Shown: positions 1 to 8,765, numbered from the stretch's first letter. The stretch is DNA of 35,769 nucleotides from an uncultured Bacilli bacterium (GCA_934090795.1 CAKOJQ010000013.1:1-35769); one strand, 5' to 3'. Translations and numbers: made by a program. The notes: generated by a model not told the origin, from the letters alone.

Positions 1-45
1 AGGTATAAGAGTTGTTAGATATATAATGACTATTTATACCTTTTT
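1..45 (+). terminator. Rho-independent terminator of an upstream gene
   Basis: Outer arms AGGTATAA (1-8) and TTATACCT (34-41) pair perfectly. An inner stem of about 7 pairs with two G-U wobbles extends the hairpin, and a T run follows. It marks the end of a gene lying before the window, directly ahead of the truncated surface-protein fragment. Confidence 0.65.
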
Positions 46-77
46 ATATTATTTAAAAAAGTGTCCGGTAATAAGAT

Positions 78-767
78 CAAATTGCATTAAGCGATTTTGA
101 TAAGGATTCGTGGAGTACAATAGCAGAGAATGTTAAGAATGGAAATTCTTCTATGTATAAAGTAGGAGATGAAAAAGAATTAAATATTGGTGGTACAAAA
201 TATACGGTAAGAGTTGCTAATAATTCAACACCTAGTGAATGTAAAGGTGCTAATTTTTCTCAAACTGCTTGTGGCTTTGTAGTTGAGTTTGTGGATATAG
301 TAGAATCTAGAGCAATGAATACGCATACAAATGTAGGCGGATGGCCAGCAACTCCTATACAAGCATATGCAAATGGAGATTTCTTTAATAAACTACCAAC
401 TGATTTACAAAATGTAATAATAGATACCAAAGTAATATCAGGACACGGAAGTACATCAGGAGAAACAAATTTTACATCGACAGATAAAATATATTTGTTA
501 AGTGCAAAAGAAGTATGGAATGGTAATTCTTATGATAGTGCTGTAAATAATACAAGACAATTAGATTATTATAGTGCAAATGGAGTTACTACTAGTAACT
601 ACACAAATGCAATAAAGCAAAATAATGGTTCGAATGATGTTTGGTGGCTTCGTTCGGCTTGTTCGAGTGTTAGCAATAGTTTCCTTCGTGTGACTTCGAA
701 CGGTGGATGGGGTAGCAACGAATCGACTTATAGCTACGGTTTTTCTCCAGCGTTCCGTATAGGATAA
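78..767 (+). pseudogene. 5'-truncated DUF6273-type surface protein fragment
   Basis: The open frame has an ATG at 153 with no convincing ribosome site. Recognisable domain sequence (ALSDFDKDSWSTIAENVKNG) continues in frame upstream of that ATG to about 81, where the frame is closed by TAA at 72-74. The signal/anchor and N-terminal module seen in the 29.6 and 31.3 kb paralogues are missing, so this reads as the C-terminal half of a surface protein. Internal features match the DUF6273 type: VGGWPATPIQAY, a VSGHGST-like segment, and the final WWLRSA...GFSPAFRIG block, related to the FGE/C-type-lectin-like fold of many variable surface proteins. The last 120 bases are about 48% GC by hand count and use CGT, TCG, AGC and AAC codons that are scarce in neighbouring genes. 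A short expressed protein from ATG 153 cannot be excluded. Confidence 0.7.
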
Positions 768-771
768 ATAA

Positions 772-803
772 AAATATCTAACTTTGATGTTGGGTATTTT
801 TTT
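772..803 (+). terminator. Rho-independent terminator
   Basis: AAATATCTAAC (772-782) pairs with GTTGGGTATTT (789-799) with two G-U pairs and a 6-base loop, followed by seven T. It separates the surface-protein fragment from the tad operon. Confidence 0.75.
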
Positions 804-814
804 CGTAAATAGTC

Positions 815-844
815 TTGATAAGATAAAAATATGTGTGATATAAT
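815..844 (+). promoter_or_regulatory. Promoter of the tad operon
   Basis: TTGATA (815-820), an 18-base spacer, and TATAAT (839-844) preceded by TGA (extended -10). AGGAGG at 857-862 follows, six bases before the cpaB ATG. Confidence 0.65.
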
Positions 845-868
845 TTATTAGAATATAGGAGGATAAAA

Positions 869-1690
869 ATGGGAAATATAATGATTAGTATAAAAAGATT
901 TTTAGGAAATAAGAATACAGTTACAATTATATGTGTAATTCTTGGGATTGTAGTTCTTTATTTTGGATATAACATAAGAGTAAAACAGGCTGTAGAACCT
1001 CAACAAATTCCATATGCAAAAGTTGAGATTTCTAGTAATACTTTAATTACTGATAGTATGTTAGGTATGATTAAAGTTAGTAAAAGTTTTGTAGATCAAA
1101 CTCCTAATTTAGTTACTAGTAAAGCACAATTAATAGGTAAATATGTTTCATATGATACTACTGTACCTGAGGGTGGTTTGTTTTATAAGTCTGAGGTTAT
1201 GACAGAAGAACAAAAGCCTAATTATATTACAGTAGATTTAGAAGAATGTCACACAGTTTATAGTTTAGCAGTAAATATGCATACAACATATGCTAATTCA
1301 ATTATGCCGGGAGATTATATAGATTTATATGTATCTGCTGTAAATGATAATGGACAAATTATTGTTACTAAATTTATTGAAAGTATTAAAGTTAGAGATG
1401 TAAGAGATAGTGATGGTATTAGTGTATTCTCATCTGCTAGTAAGAGAGGAGAACCTGCTGAATTAATATTTAGTGTACCTAATAAAATGTTTGTGTTACT
1501 TACTAAAGCAGATAATATTAAGAGTAATTCAATAAAGATATTCCCAGTACCAAGAAACCAAGAATATACAGAAAATCATGGTGAAACTAAAATAACAAGT
1601 ACTGAAATGCAAGAATTTATTGAAAGTAAATCAGATGATACATTTAATACAATAATAAGTGATATTGATCAAAAATGTTATAATGAGTAG
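869..1690 (+). CDS. cpaB: CpaB/RcpC-like Tad pilus assembly protein (SAF domain)
   Basis: First gene of a Tad (tight adherence) secretion operon. The 273-residue protein has an N-terminal membrane segment (about residues 18-35) followed by a SAF-type domain (about 47-107, with the VPEGG signature region) and an RcpC-like region (about 115-225, containing MPGDYIDLYV). In characterised Tad systems CpaB/RcpC is an envelope protein of the pilus assembly apparatus; in a single-membrane cell it would sit outside the membrane. The start is well supported by AGGAGG six bases upstream. A second ATG at 881 is possible but worse spaced. The stop codon overlaps the ribosome site of the next gene, indicating translational coupling. 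Confidence 0.8.
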   Translation: MGNIMISIKRFLGNKNTVTIICVILGIVVLYFGYNIRVKQAVEPQQIPYAKVEISSNTLITDSMLGMIKVSKSFVDQTPNLVTSKAQLIGKYVSYDTTVPEGGLFYKSEVMTEEQKPNYITVDLEECHTVYSLAVNMHTTYANSIMPGDYIDLYVSAVNDNGQIIVTKFIESIKVRDVRDSDGISVFSSASKRGEPAELIFSVPNKMFVLLTKADNIKSNSIKIFPVPRNQEYTENHGETKITSTEMQEFIESKSDDTFNTIISDIDQKCYNE

Positions 1691-1699
1691 GTGATTGGT

Positions 1700-2809
1700 T
1701 TGAATAATAATTTATTTGATGAATTAGATTTTGGACCTCTTAAAGAATTTTTAAATGATGATAATGTTACTGATATTTCTTATGATAATGGTGGACAAAT
1801 TCATCTTAAAACATTAGATAAAGGTATATTTAGGGTTGAAAGACCAGAAATTAATAATGCATTAATGGAAAAGTTAGCGTTTCAGTGTTCAAATGTTATG
1901 GGTAAAACTTTTAATATGGCTCATCCCTTTTTAGATGCTGAATCTGCTGAGTTACGTATGAACTTTATTCATGAGTCTATTGCGACAAATGGGATAGCTT
2001 GCGTTATACGTAAAACACCAGCTAAAATTAGACTTAATAAGAATAAATTATTAACTGAAAAATATTGTACGCTTCAAATTCATGATTTTTTAATGAAATG
2101 TGTTGAAGGACATTGTAACATTATAGTTGCTGGTGAAACTGGTTCTGGTAAAACAGAGTTAGTAAAATATCTTGCTTCACATATAAAAGATAATGAAAAA
2201 ATAATTACTATTGAAGATACTTTAGAACTTCACTTAGATAAGATTTATCCTAATAGAGATATTGTAGCAATTAAAACAAATAATATTGCATCATATACAG
2301 ATGTTTTAGTTACTTGTATGAGACAAAACCCAAAATGGATTTTATTATCAGAGGTTAGATCAGCTGAAGCAGTTATGGCAGTTAGAAACTCGATTTCATC
2401 TGGACATAATATTCTATCAACTATTCATGCTGATAAAGCATCAAGTGTTCCTATGCGTTTATATTCACTTTTAGAAAGTAATCAAGATGTTGGACAGTTT
2501 TTATCAACAATTCATAGATATGTACAATTAGCTGTATGTGTTAAAGGTTATATGTCAAAAGAACTTGGACGTTTCCAAAGAGAAATTATGGAAGTTTGTG
2601 AATTTTATGTAGATGATAATAATAATCCATGTTCAAATGTAATTTATAGAAAAAATATAGGTGGGGGATTTGTTATTAAAAATCCAACTAAGTATTTATT
2701 AGAGTATTTAGATTTACAAGGAGTAGTACTACCAAGAGATACATTTAATCTAGGTAGTGTAAATAATGGGGATTCGAAAGAAAATAAGGTTGAAATAGAA
2801 AAAAAGTAA
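1700..2809 (+). CDS. cpaF: CpaF/TadA-type secretion ATPase
   Basis: Hexameric ATPase that powers Tad pilus extrusion. Walker A is GETGSGKTE (about residue 145), the Walker B region is WILLSEVRSAEA with the expected acidic residue, and the His box is STIHAD. The N-terminal part contains the all-alpha/arm region ending in GIACVIRKTP. At about 369 residues it is shorter than many CpaF proteins (about 400-450) and lacks a long N-terminal extension. A GTG at 1691 is in frame, but GGTGAT (1690-1695) looks like the Shine-Dalgarno site itself, so TTG at 1700, four bases further on, is the better start. The same GGTGAT site recurs before several genes in the window. Downstream genes are the matching TadB and TadC. 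Confidence 0.88.
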   Translation: MNNNLFDELDFGPLKEFLNDDNVTDISYDNGGQIHLKTLDKGIFRVERPEINNALMEKLAFQCSNVMGKTFNMAHPFLDAESAELRMNFIHESIATNGIACVIRKTPAKIRLNKNKLLTEKYCTLQIHDFLMKCVEGHCNIIVAGETGSGKTELVKYLASHIKDNEKIITIEDTLELHLDKIYPNRDIVAIKTNNIASYTDVLVTCMRQNPKWILLSEVRSAEAVMAVRNSISSGHNILSTIHADKASSVPMRLYSLLESNQDVGQFLSTIHRYVQLAVCVKGYMSKELGRFQREIMEVCEFYVDDNNNPCSNVIYRKNIGGGFVIKNPTKYLLEYLDLQGVVLPRDTFNLGSVNNGDSKENKVEIEKK

Positions 2810-2827
2810 AAGAAAGGGTAATTAGTT

Positions 2828-3721
2828 ATGGAATTAGTTATATTATTAATAATTGGAATATTCGTAATTACTTATCGCAAAAATGATGGTGAAAAGATAT
2901 ATGAAACCTTTTTAAAAGGTGTAACTAGTATCTATGACAAATATGCACCGTATTCTTTTAAAACTGTTAGAGAAAAGTCTATTGAGTTAGGTGAAGAATA
3001 TACTGCTAAGCAATACATTACACAAGTTATTTTATTTGGTGGATTTGGTGCTGGAGTTGGCTACTTATATTTTTATAGTATTATATGGGCAATTTTTTAT
3101 GGAGTTGCTGCTGTAATGTTTATACCTTATTTGGCTTATTTACGTTGTCAAAGAATTTATAGTGAATTTATATTTGAACAAATTCAAGTATATACTACAA
3201 ATGTTATTATGGAATTTAATACAACACAAAGTTTTGTTAAAGCTTTAGAAGGAGTTAGAGATTCTGGAGTTTTAGAAAATCCTGTGTTAGATGATGTTAA
3301 AAAAATGATTCAAATGAGTTATGAAAATGGTACTATTGATGAATCAATAAATTTCTTTAATCAAAAATATCCTTATTATATGGTTAAAAATATGCATCAA
3401 TTATTTTTACAAATTACTAAAGAGGGTGCTAGGGATTCAGGAGAGTCATTAGAAAATATGCTTTTGGATATAGATCAATTGGTAGAAGGTGTGTATAGAG
3501 ATAAAATGGATCGTGAGACATTCCATAAGAGATTTTTAACCTTTGGTTTTGCACTTTATTTATTAGTAATGCTTACTCAGACACTTCTAGGAGTGGAAAA
3601 TTATATTGATATGTTAAAAAAACCTTATGTTTCAGTTATATTACATTTAATTATAATAGTTAATTCATACTTTTTACTTAATGGTGAAAAATATTATAAT
3701 GAAGATACTGGAGGGGAATAG
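2828..3721 (+). CDS. tadB: TadB-like type II/IV secretion inner-membrane platform protein
   Basis: Membrane platform protein on which the CpaF ATPase acts. The 297-residue sequence has an N-terminal hydrophobic helix, a pair of transmembrane segments at about 65-105, a soluble helical T2SSF-type domain at about 115-235 (including the ITKEGARDSGESLENML stretch), and two C-terminal transmembrane helices. This is the usual TadB/TadC topology. The ribosome site is AAAGGG, 8 bases before the ATG. The stop lies two bases before the tadC ATG, so the two are translated together. TadB versus TadC is assigned by gene order only. Confidence 0.75.
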   Translation: MELVILLIIGIFVITYRKNDGEKIYETFLKGVTSIYDKYAPYSFKTVREKSIELGEEYTAKQYITQVILFGGFGAGVGYLYFYSIIWAIFYGVAAVMFIPYLAYLRCQRIYSEFIFEQIQVYTTNVIMEFNTTQSFVKALEGVRDSGVLENPVLDDVKKMIQMSYENGTIDESINFFNQKYPYYMVKNMHQLFLQITKEGARDSGESLENMLLDIDQLVEGVYRDKMDRETFHKRFLTFGFALYLLVMLTQTLLGVENYIDMLKKPYVSVILHLIIIVNSYFLLNGEKYYNEDTGGE

Positions 3722-3723
3722 TT

Positions 3724-4512
3724 ATGTTAATAGAGGTTTTAATATTTGGTGTTCTTCTTTATGCAGTCTTAGAATATAATGGAAGTATTAGTACAAATAA
3801 GTTTTTAAATGATAATAAAGATTTATTTATTAAAATGAAAGAAAAAGATTATGATTTTTATCTAAAGGCTAAATTTGGTGATGCTGTTGATATTCAATCA
3901 TTATATAATGTTAGATTAAGAAATGGTTTGTTTGTAATATTTATTTTACTATTATTTTTTATTGGTGATTTAAATTATATTAAGATTATTATTACAGTTT
4001 TAGTTGGTTATGGAGCATTTAAAATGCCATACTTTCAAATTAAAAGATACTATAAAGCACATTTGAGTAAAATAGATATGATGCTTCCATATTATTTAAA
4101 GAATTTAGAAATTCTTGTTCAACATTATACAGTGCCTGTTGCACTTGGAAAATCAATTAATGATGCTCCGGAAATATTTAGAAATGGATTACTTGAGTTA
4201 ATTGAAAAAATAAATGCGGGTGATTCAAGTATTAATCCTTATATGGATTTTGCTAAGGAATACCCGGTTAGAGATTCAATGAGAATGATGAGGTTATTAT
4301 ATCGTCTTAGTTTAGGTAGTCAAGAAAGAAAACAAGAGCAATTGCTTACATTTTCAAGAAATATATCTAGTTTGCAACAAAAAGCGAGAGAAACAAGATA
4401 TAAAGCTAGACTTGATACAATGGAAAGTAAAACAAGAATTATGCTTGTTTCAACTACTGTTGGAGTTATGATTTTGCTAGTTATTTCAATTATGATGTTA
4501 TTTGCTAGTTAA
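3724..4512 (+). CDS. tadC: TadC-like type II/IV secretion inner-membrane platform protein
   Basis: Second platform protein, 262 residues. It has an N-terminal membrane helix, a hydrophobic pair at about 68-105, a helical cytoplasmic T2SSF domain at about 115-235 (IDMMLPYYLKNLEILVQHY, then VRDSMRMMRLLYRLSLGSQER), and a C-terminal transmembrane helix (LVSTTVGVMILLVISIMMLF). Paired TadB and TadC subunits form the core of Tad machines. The start follows the tadB stop almost directly, and the ribosome site (GGAGGGG) lies inside the end of tadB. The assignment rests on topology and on its place after cpaF and tadB. Confidence 0.75.
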   Translation: MLIEVLIFGVLLYAVLEYNGSISTNKFLNDNKDLFIKMKEKDYDFYLKAKFGDAVDIQSLYNVRLRNGLFVIFILLLFFIGDLNYIKIIITVLVGYGAFKMPYFQIKRYYKAHLSKIDMMLPYYLKNLEILVQHYTVPVALGKSINDAPEIFRNGLLELIEKINAGDSSINPYMDFAKEYPVRDSMRMMRLLYRLSLGSQERKQEQLLTFSRNISSLQQKARETRYKARLDTMESKTRIMLVSTTVGVMILLVISIMMLFAS

Positions 4513-4529
4513 TAGAAAAGAGAGATAAA

Positions 4530-4817
4530 ATGGATAAAATAAAAAATATATTAGATACTATTTATAGTTCTAATAATGGAATGATTTACTTTTATATTAT
4601 AATGACAATTGTAGCACTAACTTTTATAATATTAATAATTATGACAATTAAAAATGAAAAGAAAAAAGTTGTAAGTGATGATAAGAATTTAGATGTAGTT
4701 ACTAAAAATATTGAAGATAAAAAAGAAGAAGATTTAGAACTACCTAAAACTCGTGAAGATGCAACTATTACAAGTGAAGAATTTAAAGAAAGATTAAATG
4801 CTTTAAAGAATAAATAA
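4530..4817 (+). CDS. Small single-pass membrane protein at the end of the tad operon
   Basis: A 95-residue protein I do not recognise. It has one strong transmembrane helix (about residues 18-41), then a highly charged cytoplasmic-type tail rich in Lys and Glu with the segment TITSEEFKERLNALKNK at the end. It follows tadC by 17 bases with an AAAGAGAG ribosome site and precedes the operon terminator, so it is probably co-transcribed. It lacks the G/E prepilin cleavage motif and the short form of Flp pilins, so I do not call it the pilin. An accessory role in the secretion system is inferred from position only. Confidence 0.6.
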   Translation: MDKIKNILDTIYSSNNGMIYFYIIMTIVALTFIILIIMTIKNEKKKVVSDDKNLDVVTKNIEDKKEEDLELPKTREDATITSEEFKERLNALKNK

Positions 4818-4819
4818 TT

Positions 4820-4848
4820 AACAGTGTATTTTTTTACATTGTTTTTTT
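4820..4848 (+). terminator. Rho-independent terminator of the tad operon
   Basis: AACAGTGTA (4820-4828) pairs with TACATTGTT (4835-4843) with one G-U pair, followed by seven T. Confidence 0.75.
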
Positions 4849-4872
4849 AATTTATAAACTTTAGTAAATGTA

Positions 4873-4902
4873 TTGTTTTTTTTATTAAAAATATGGTATA
4901 CT
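4873..4902 (+). promoter_or_regulatory. Promoter of the coiled-coil gene
   Basis: TTGTTT (4873-4878), an 18-base spacer, and TATACT (4897-4902) with TGG immediately before it (extended -10). Confidence 0.5.
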
Positions 4903-4930
4903 CTTTTTAGAATAAGGTAGGTTGGTAGCG

Positions 4931-6433
4931 ATGCTAGACAAAATTAATGAAATTAATAATAAATTAAAGAAAATCTTAGAAGAATTAACTCATGAAAAAA
5001 ATGATTTATCTGATTCTTTAGAGGAAGTACAAAGAAAAATTGATGCTAAGATTGATGAGGCTAAAGGATACAAAATAAATGTTGATGAATATAAAGCCAA
5101 TATTACTGAATTAGAAGCTGAAATAAATTCTTATGAAAAAGATTTAGAAGATTTAAAAGAAAATTATGGTAATAAAGGATTAGATACAATAGTTGAGGTA
5201 GGTACTAAGGAAATTAATTCTAAAATTGTTAGTAAACAAAAAGAAATTGCTAAACAAGCCAACAAAATAAATGAACTTACTGATCGAGCTAGAACTATTA
5301 AAGACTTATTAATAAATCTTAAAAAAGATAAAAAAGAAAAGAAAGATAAATTTGATGCTGTTAGTGTATCATTAGAATATTATACAAATGAGTTTGAAAG
5401 AATAATAAGTTATTCTGAAGAAAATCCTGAGTCTTTAGTGTTTACGCCAACTGAATCAGTTGCTGTTGAGGTAGAAGATACTCCTGTAATTGAAGAGCAA
5501 CCTATTGATGATAGTCCTGTTTTTGATGAAATTGCATCTATGAATAAAGAAGATAGTGTTGAAGAAAAAAAAGATGATGTTGTAGTGAATAAAGAAGATG
5601 GAAAAGATAAATCTAAAGATGATATAAAAATAGGTAGTAATTATAATTTTGAATTTGATAATTCTTTATTTATGAATAATGATGAAGAAGATTTAATTAA
5701 AGTTGAAGATGAAGAAGATGCTCATTTTGATGATACAATAAGTTCATTATTTGCTACTCAAAAAGATAGTAATATAGATTTTAAAACATTAAATGATTCA
5801 ATAGATAAAGAGTATGAAAATATATTTGGTAAAAAAATTGATGATAAAAAAGATGATGTTAAATTAGATGACTTTAATAATTATTCATTTTTGAATGAAA
5901 AAAATTTAGATGAAGAAGAAAAAAGTTATGATCATACTGGATTTACAGAATTAGATATTTTTGGTGATAATCGTAATAAACCAAGTGTAACTAAACCTTT
6001 AGTTCAAAATAATAATATAAATTTAAATACTAATACTGATATAGTAACTAATTTCTTTATTACTAATAAGATTGATTTTGATAAATTTAGTGATGAAAAT
6101 AAAGAATATATAAGAAAGATATTTAATCCAATTAACTTTACTAAAGTATTAGAAGTATTAAGAAAAAATAGTATAGAATTAGACGGTATTTATCAAAATC
6201 CAAAGGTATTTGAAATGAATAGTAGTGAACTTGATAGTATGATAACTAAATTATTAATTGCTAATCAATCTATTCATAATATATCATTAGTGCTTAGTAG
6301 TTTACCAAGTATAACATTAATGGATTTAAATGAAGTAATATCAAGTTTTGGTACAAACATTAAAGATGCTAATATAACTGATATAATTATTAAAGCAAAA
6401 CATTTAAGTGATATGGGAAAGGCTGATAAATAA
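4931..6433 (+). CDS. Coiled-coil, acidic low-complexity protein of unknown function
   Basis: I do not recognise this protein. About 500 residues in three parts: a long N-terminal coiled coil (about 1-160, heptad-like K/E/L/I pattern), a disordered middle rich in Asp, Glu and Lys (about 165-380), and a compact helical C-terminal region (about 385-500) that contains repeated helices such as DKFSDENKEYIRKIF. There is no signal peptide or membrane helix, so it is probably cytoplasmic, possibly a scaffold. A TTG at 4922 is in frame, but AAGGTAGG (4914-4921) touches it; ATG 4931 gives normal spacing. The next gene overlaps its stop by one base, and both look like all-helical proteins, so they may act together. 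Confidence 0.65.
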   Translation: MLDKINEINNKLKKILEELTHEKNDLSDSLEEVQRKIDAKIDEAKGYKINVDEYKANITELEAEINSYEKDLEDLKENYGNKGLDTIVEVGTKEINSKIVSKQKEIAKQANKINELTDRARTIKDLLINLKKDKKEKKDKFDAVSVSLEYYTNEFERIISYSEENPESLVFTPTESVAVEVEDTPVIEEQPIDDSPVFDEIASMNKEDSVEEKKDDVVVNKEDGKDKSKDDIKIGSNYNFEFDNSLFMNNDEEDLIKVEDEEDAHFDDTISSLFATQKDSNIDFKTLNDSIDKEYENIFGKKIDDKKDDVKLDDFNNYSFLNEKNLDEEEKSYDHTGFTELDIFGDNRNKPSVTKPLVQNNNINLNTNTDIVTNFFITNKIDFDKFSDENKEYIRKIFNPINFTKVLEVLRKNSIELDGIYQNPKVFEMNSSELDSMITKLLIANQSIHNISLVLSSLPSITLMDLNEVISSFGTNIKDANITDIIIKAKHLSDMGKADK

Positions 6434-6708
6434 TGGATTATTTAGTAGATTTAGGATTAACAAGTGAGGAAATAAATAATATAAGTTCTTCTTTAAAGGA
6501 TAGTTTAGAATTGTTTCCTAATGTTGTTCAAGAAAATTTTGCTACTTTAAAAGATTTAAAATTAACTAATGAACATGATGTATTTGTAAATCATTTAGGT
6601 ATGTTTTTAATAAATCCTGATAAATTAAAAGATATATTTAGTAAATATGATCGTGATGATTTAATAAGATGTTTAGAAAAAAATCATAAAGTTATTGAAA
6701 AATTATAA
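6433..6708 (+). CDS. Small all-helical protein of unknown function
   Basis: A 91-residue protein overlapping the preceding stop by one base (TAATG), hence coupled to it. The sequence is predicted helical, with motifs like LTSEEINNISSSLKDSLELFP and a short repeat-like pattern resembling the C-terminal region of its upstream neighbour. It could be a detached helical-repeat unit or a dedicated partner. It has no membrane segment, no Cys pairs and no catalytic signature. A terminator follows closely. Function unknown. Confidence 0.55.
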   Translation: MDYLVDLGLTSEEINNISSSLKDSLELFPNVVQENFATLKDLKLTNEHDVFVNHLGMFLINPDKLKDIFSKYDRDDLIRCLEKNHKVIEKL

Positions 6709-6731
6709 GTGTAAAGTAATGTATATTTTAG

Positions 6732-6761
6732 AAGATAATGCTTAAAAGTGTTATCTTTTTT
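6732..6761 (+). terminator. Rho-independent terminator
   Basis: AAGATAATGC (6732-6741) pairs with GTGTTATCTT (6748-6757) with two G-U pairs and a TTAAAA loop, followed by a T run. Confidence 0.75.
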
Positions 6762-6769
6762 GATATAAT
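6761..6769 (+). promoter_or_regulatory. Extended -10 promoter element of the dockerin-hydrolase operon
   Basis: TGATATAAT directly after the terminator T run: TATAAT at 6764-6769 with an upstream TGA. No good -35 box is visible, as allowed for extended -10 promoters. Confidence 0.45.
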
Positions 6770-6795
6770 TATGCATGAAGATGGAGATGTAAAAA

Positions 6796-8757
6796 GTGAA
6801 GTATATTAAGTATTTATTGTTGTTACTATTATTTTGTTTTATTACATCTGTAAGTGCAGATACTACTTACAAAAGAGGTGTAATTGCTAAAGGGGTAACT
6901 GGGGTTTATGTTAGGGGTTGTGCAAGTAGTAATTGTGATAGAATATTAAGTGATATTGGTGCTAAAATAAGTATTTCTTATCCAAGAGCGTTTGAGATAA
7001 TTGGAGAAGAAGGTAATTTTTACAAGATTAAATTACAATATAGTGGATTTTGGTATGAGGGATATATTTCTAAAGGTAATAGTTCTATTTCTTTTGTAGA
7101 TGTTAATGAATATACTATAAGCGATGGTTTAATAACTGAATATATAAATAAAGGATTTCCTGAGTCATATGCTAAGAGTTTAGCAGTTTTAAAGACTATT
7201 CATCCATCATGGGAATTTAATCCTTATTATGTTAACGCTACTTTTGATGAAGCAGTAGCAGGAGAAACTAGATATGTTAACTTAAATTTAATAGATAGCT
7301 CTAATACAACTTTAAGAAGTACGGAAGATGGAGCATATGCTGATGGAAAATGGATAACATTTGAAGGTGGATGGTATGCTGCTAGTAAACAAACTATAAA
7401 GTTTTATTTAGATCCTCGTAACTTTTTAAATGATGAAAGAGTATTCATGTTTGAAGAACTTGGATATCAAGAGAATATTCATACAGAGGAGTTAGTTCAA
7501 ACAATGCTTAATGGTTCATTTATGGAAGGTAATGCTTTTTATTATAATGATAATGGGGAAAAAATAGAAATAAGTTATGCTAAAACATTTATGGATTCTG
7601 CTAAGAAAAATGGAGTAAGTCCAGTTCATTTGGTTGCTAGAGCACTTCAAGAACAAGGAAATAAAGGTTCAGCGTTATCTAGTGGGGATAATAGTGAATA
7701 TCCTGGTTATTATAATTTTTTCAATATAAATGCGAGTGGTAAAACAGATGCTGATATTATTAGATCAGGACTTGCGTATGCTAAGAAAAAAGGATGGAAT
7801 AGTCCATACGCAGCGATTGTTAATGGAGGAGATTTGTTTAATAGATATGTTACTGAATTTAAACAATCAACTTTGTATTTACAAAAGTTTGATTTAGCAG
7901 GTGATACTTATTATAGTACTCAGTATATGCAAAATGTAAGAGCACCTTATAGTGAATCATTTGATTATTATGAAGGATATTATGATAATGGATTAATAGA
8001 TAAAACTTTTTATTTCTCTATTCCTGTATTTAAGGGTGAAATGCCAAGTATGACTACTTTAGATGTTAATTATAGCGAAGATAATACACTGGCTAGTTTA
8101 AATGTTTCAGGATGTAATTTAATGCCGTCATTTATAAGTAGTGCAACAAATTATACATGTTATGTTTCTAAAGATACTAATAAAGTTACAGTTAGTGCAA
8201 CAGCAACTAATTTAAACGCTAAAGTTGATGGCGTTGGAGAAAAAAACTTAGATAACGATGAAACAAAGATAGATGTTGTTGTAACAAGTGCATCAGGGGA
8301 TAAGAAAACTTATACAATTTTAGTTCAAAAAAGAGATGAAATATTATATAGTCCTGATGAGGTATTATCTAATTTACAGGTAAATATTAAAAATAATTAT
8401 ATAAGTCATTTTGATTATAATTTAGATGCTGCTTCATTAATAAGTCAAATTAATTTAAATTATCCCACTATGAATGCTGATGTAAGTGAAAATAAAATAC
8501 TTTCTACAGGTATGACTTTAAAGTTAAAGGGTAATGGGGAAAAAACATATACTATTGTTATTTATGGAGATAATAATGGGGATGGAAATATAGATATTGT
8601 TGATTTATTAAAAGTACAAAAAGATATTTTAGGGGTTAATAAATTAAATGATGCATATAAGGAAGCTGCAGATGTAAATAAAGATGGGGTAGTTGATATA
8701 ATTGATTTACTTAAAATTCAAAAACATATTCTAGGTGTTAGTAAAATAGAACAATAG
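6796..8757 (+). CDS. Secreted SH3b-glucosaminidase wall hydrolase with cadherin-like domain and C-terminal dockerin
   Basis: Probable peptidoglycan hydrolase (endo-beta-N-acetylglucosaminidase family), 653 residues, GTG start with GGAG 9 bases upstream. Domains in order: signal peptide (1-21, cleavage near SVSA/D); bacterial SH3 domain (about 28-95); a region before the catalytic part; glucosaminidase-like domain (about 260-365), with SPVHLVARALQEQG carrying the probable catalytic Glu and GYYNFFNINASG; a cadherin-like beta-sandwich (about 428-515); and a dockerin (about 590-650). The dockerin has two calcium-loop repeats, DNNGDGNIDIVDLL and DVNKDGVVDIIDLL, with D/N/D/D/D at positions 1, 3, 5, 9 and 12. 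Dockerins bind cohesins, and the next gene encodes a cohesin-like membrane protein. It is attached to the cell through that partner only by inference; I see no other anchor. Confidence 0.85.
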   Translation: MKYIKYLLLLLLFCFITSVSADTTYKRGVIAKGVTGVYVRGCASSNCDRILSDIGAKISISYPRAFEIIGEEGNFYKIKLQYSGFWYEGYISKGNSSISFVDVNEYTISDGLITEYINKGFPESYAKSLAVLKTIHPSWEFNPYYVNATFDEAVAGETRYVNLNLIDSSNTTLRSTEDGAYADGKWITFEGGWYAASKQTIKFYLDPRNFLNDERVFMFEELGYQENIHTEELVQTMLNGSFMEGNAFYYNDNGEKIEISYAKTFMDSAKKNGVSPVHLVARALQEQGNKGSALSSGDNSEYPGYYNFFNINASGKTDADIIRSGLAYAKKKGWNSPYAAIVNGGDLFNRYVTEFKQSTLYLQKFDLAGDTYYSTQYMQNVRAPYSESFDYYEGYYDNGLIDKTFYFSIPVFKGEMPSMTTLDVNYSEDNTLASLNVSGCNLMPSFISSATNYTCYVSKDTNKVTVSATATNLNAKVDGVGEKNLDNDETKIDVVVTSASGDKKTYTILVQKRDEILYSPDEVLSNLQVNIKNNYISHFDYNLDAASLISQINLNYPTMNADVSENKILSTGMTLKLKGNGEKTYTIVIYGDNNGDGNIDIVDLLKVQKDILGVNKLNDAYKEAADVNKDGVVDIIDLLKIQKHILGVSKIEQ

Positions 8758-8765
8758 GAGGAAAA

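Noticed and set aside
4530..4817. Small tad-operon protein as the Flp pilin
   Set aside because: No prepilin cleavage motif before the hydrophobic helix, and a long charged tail follows it.
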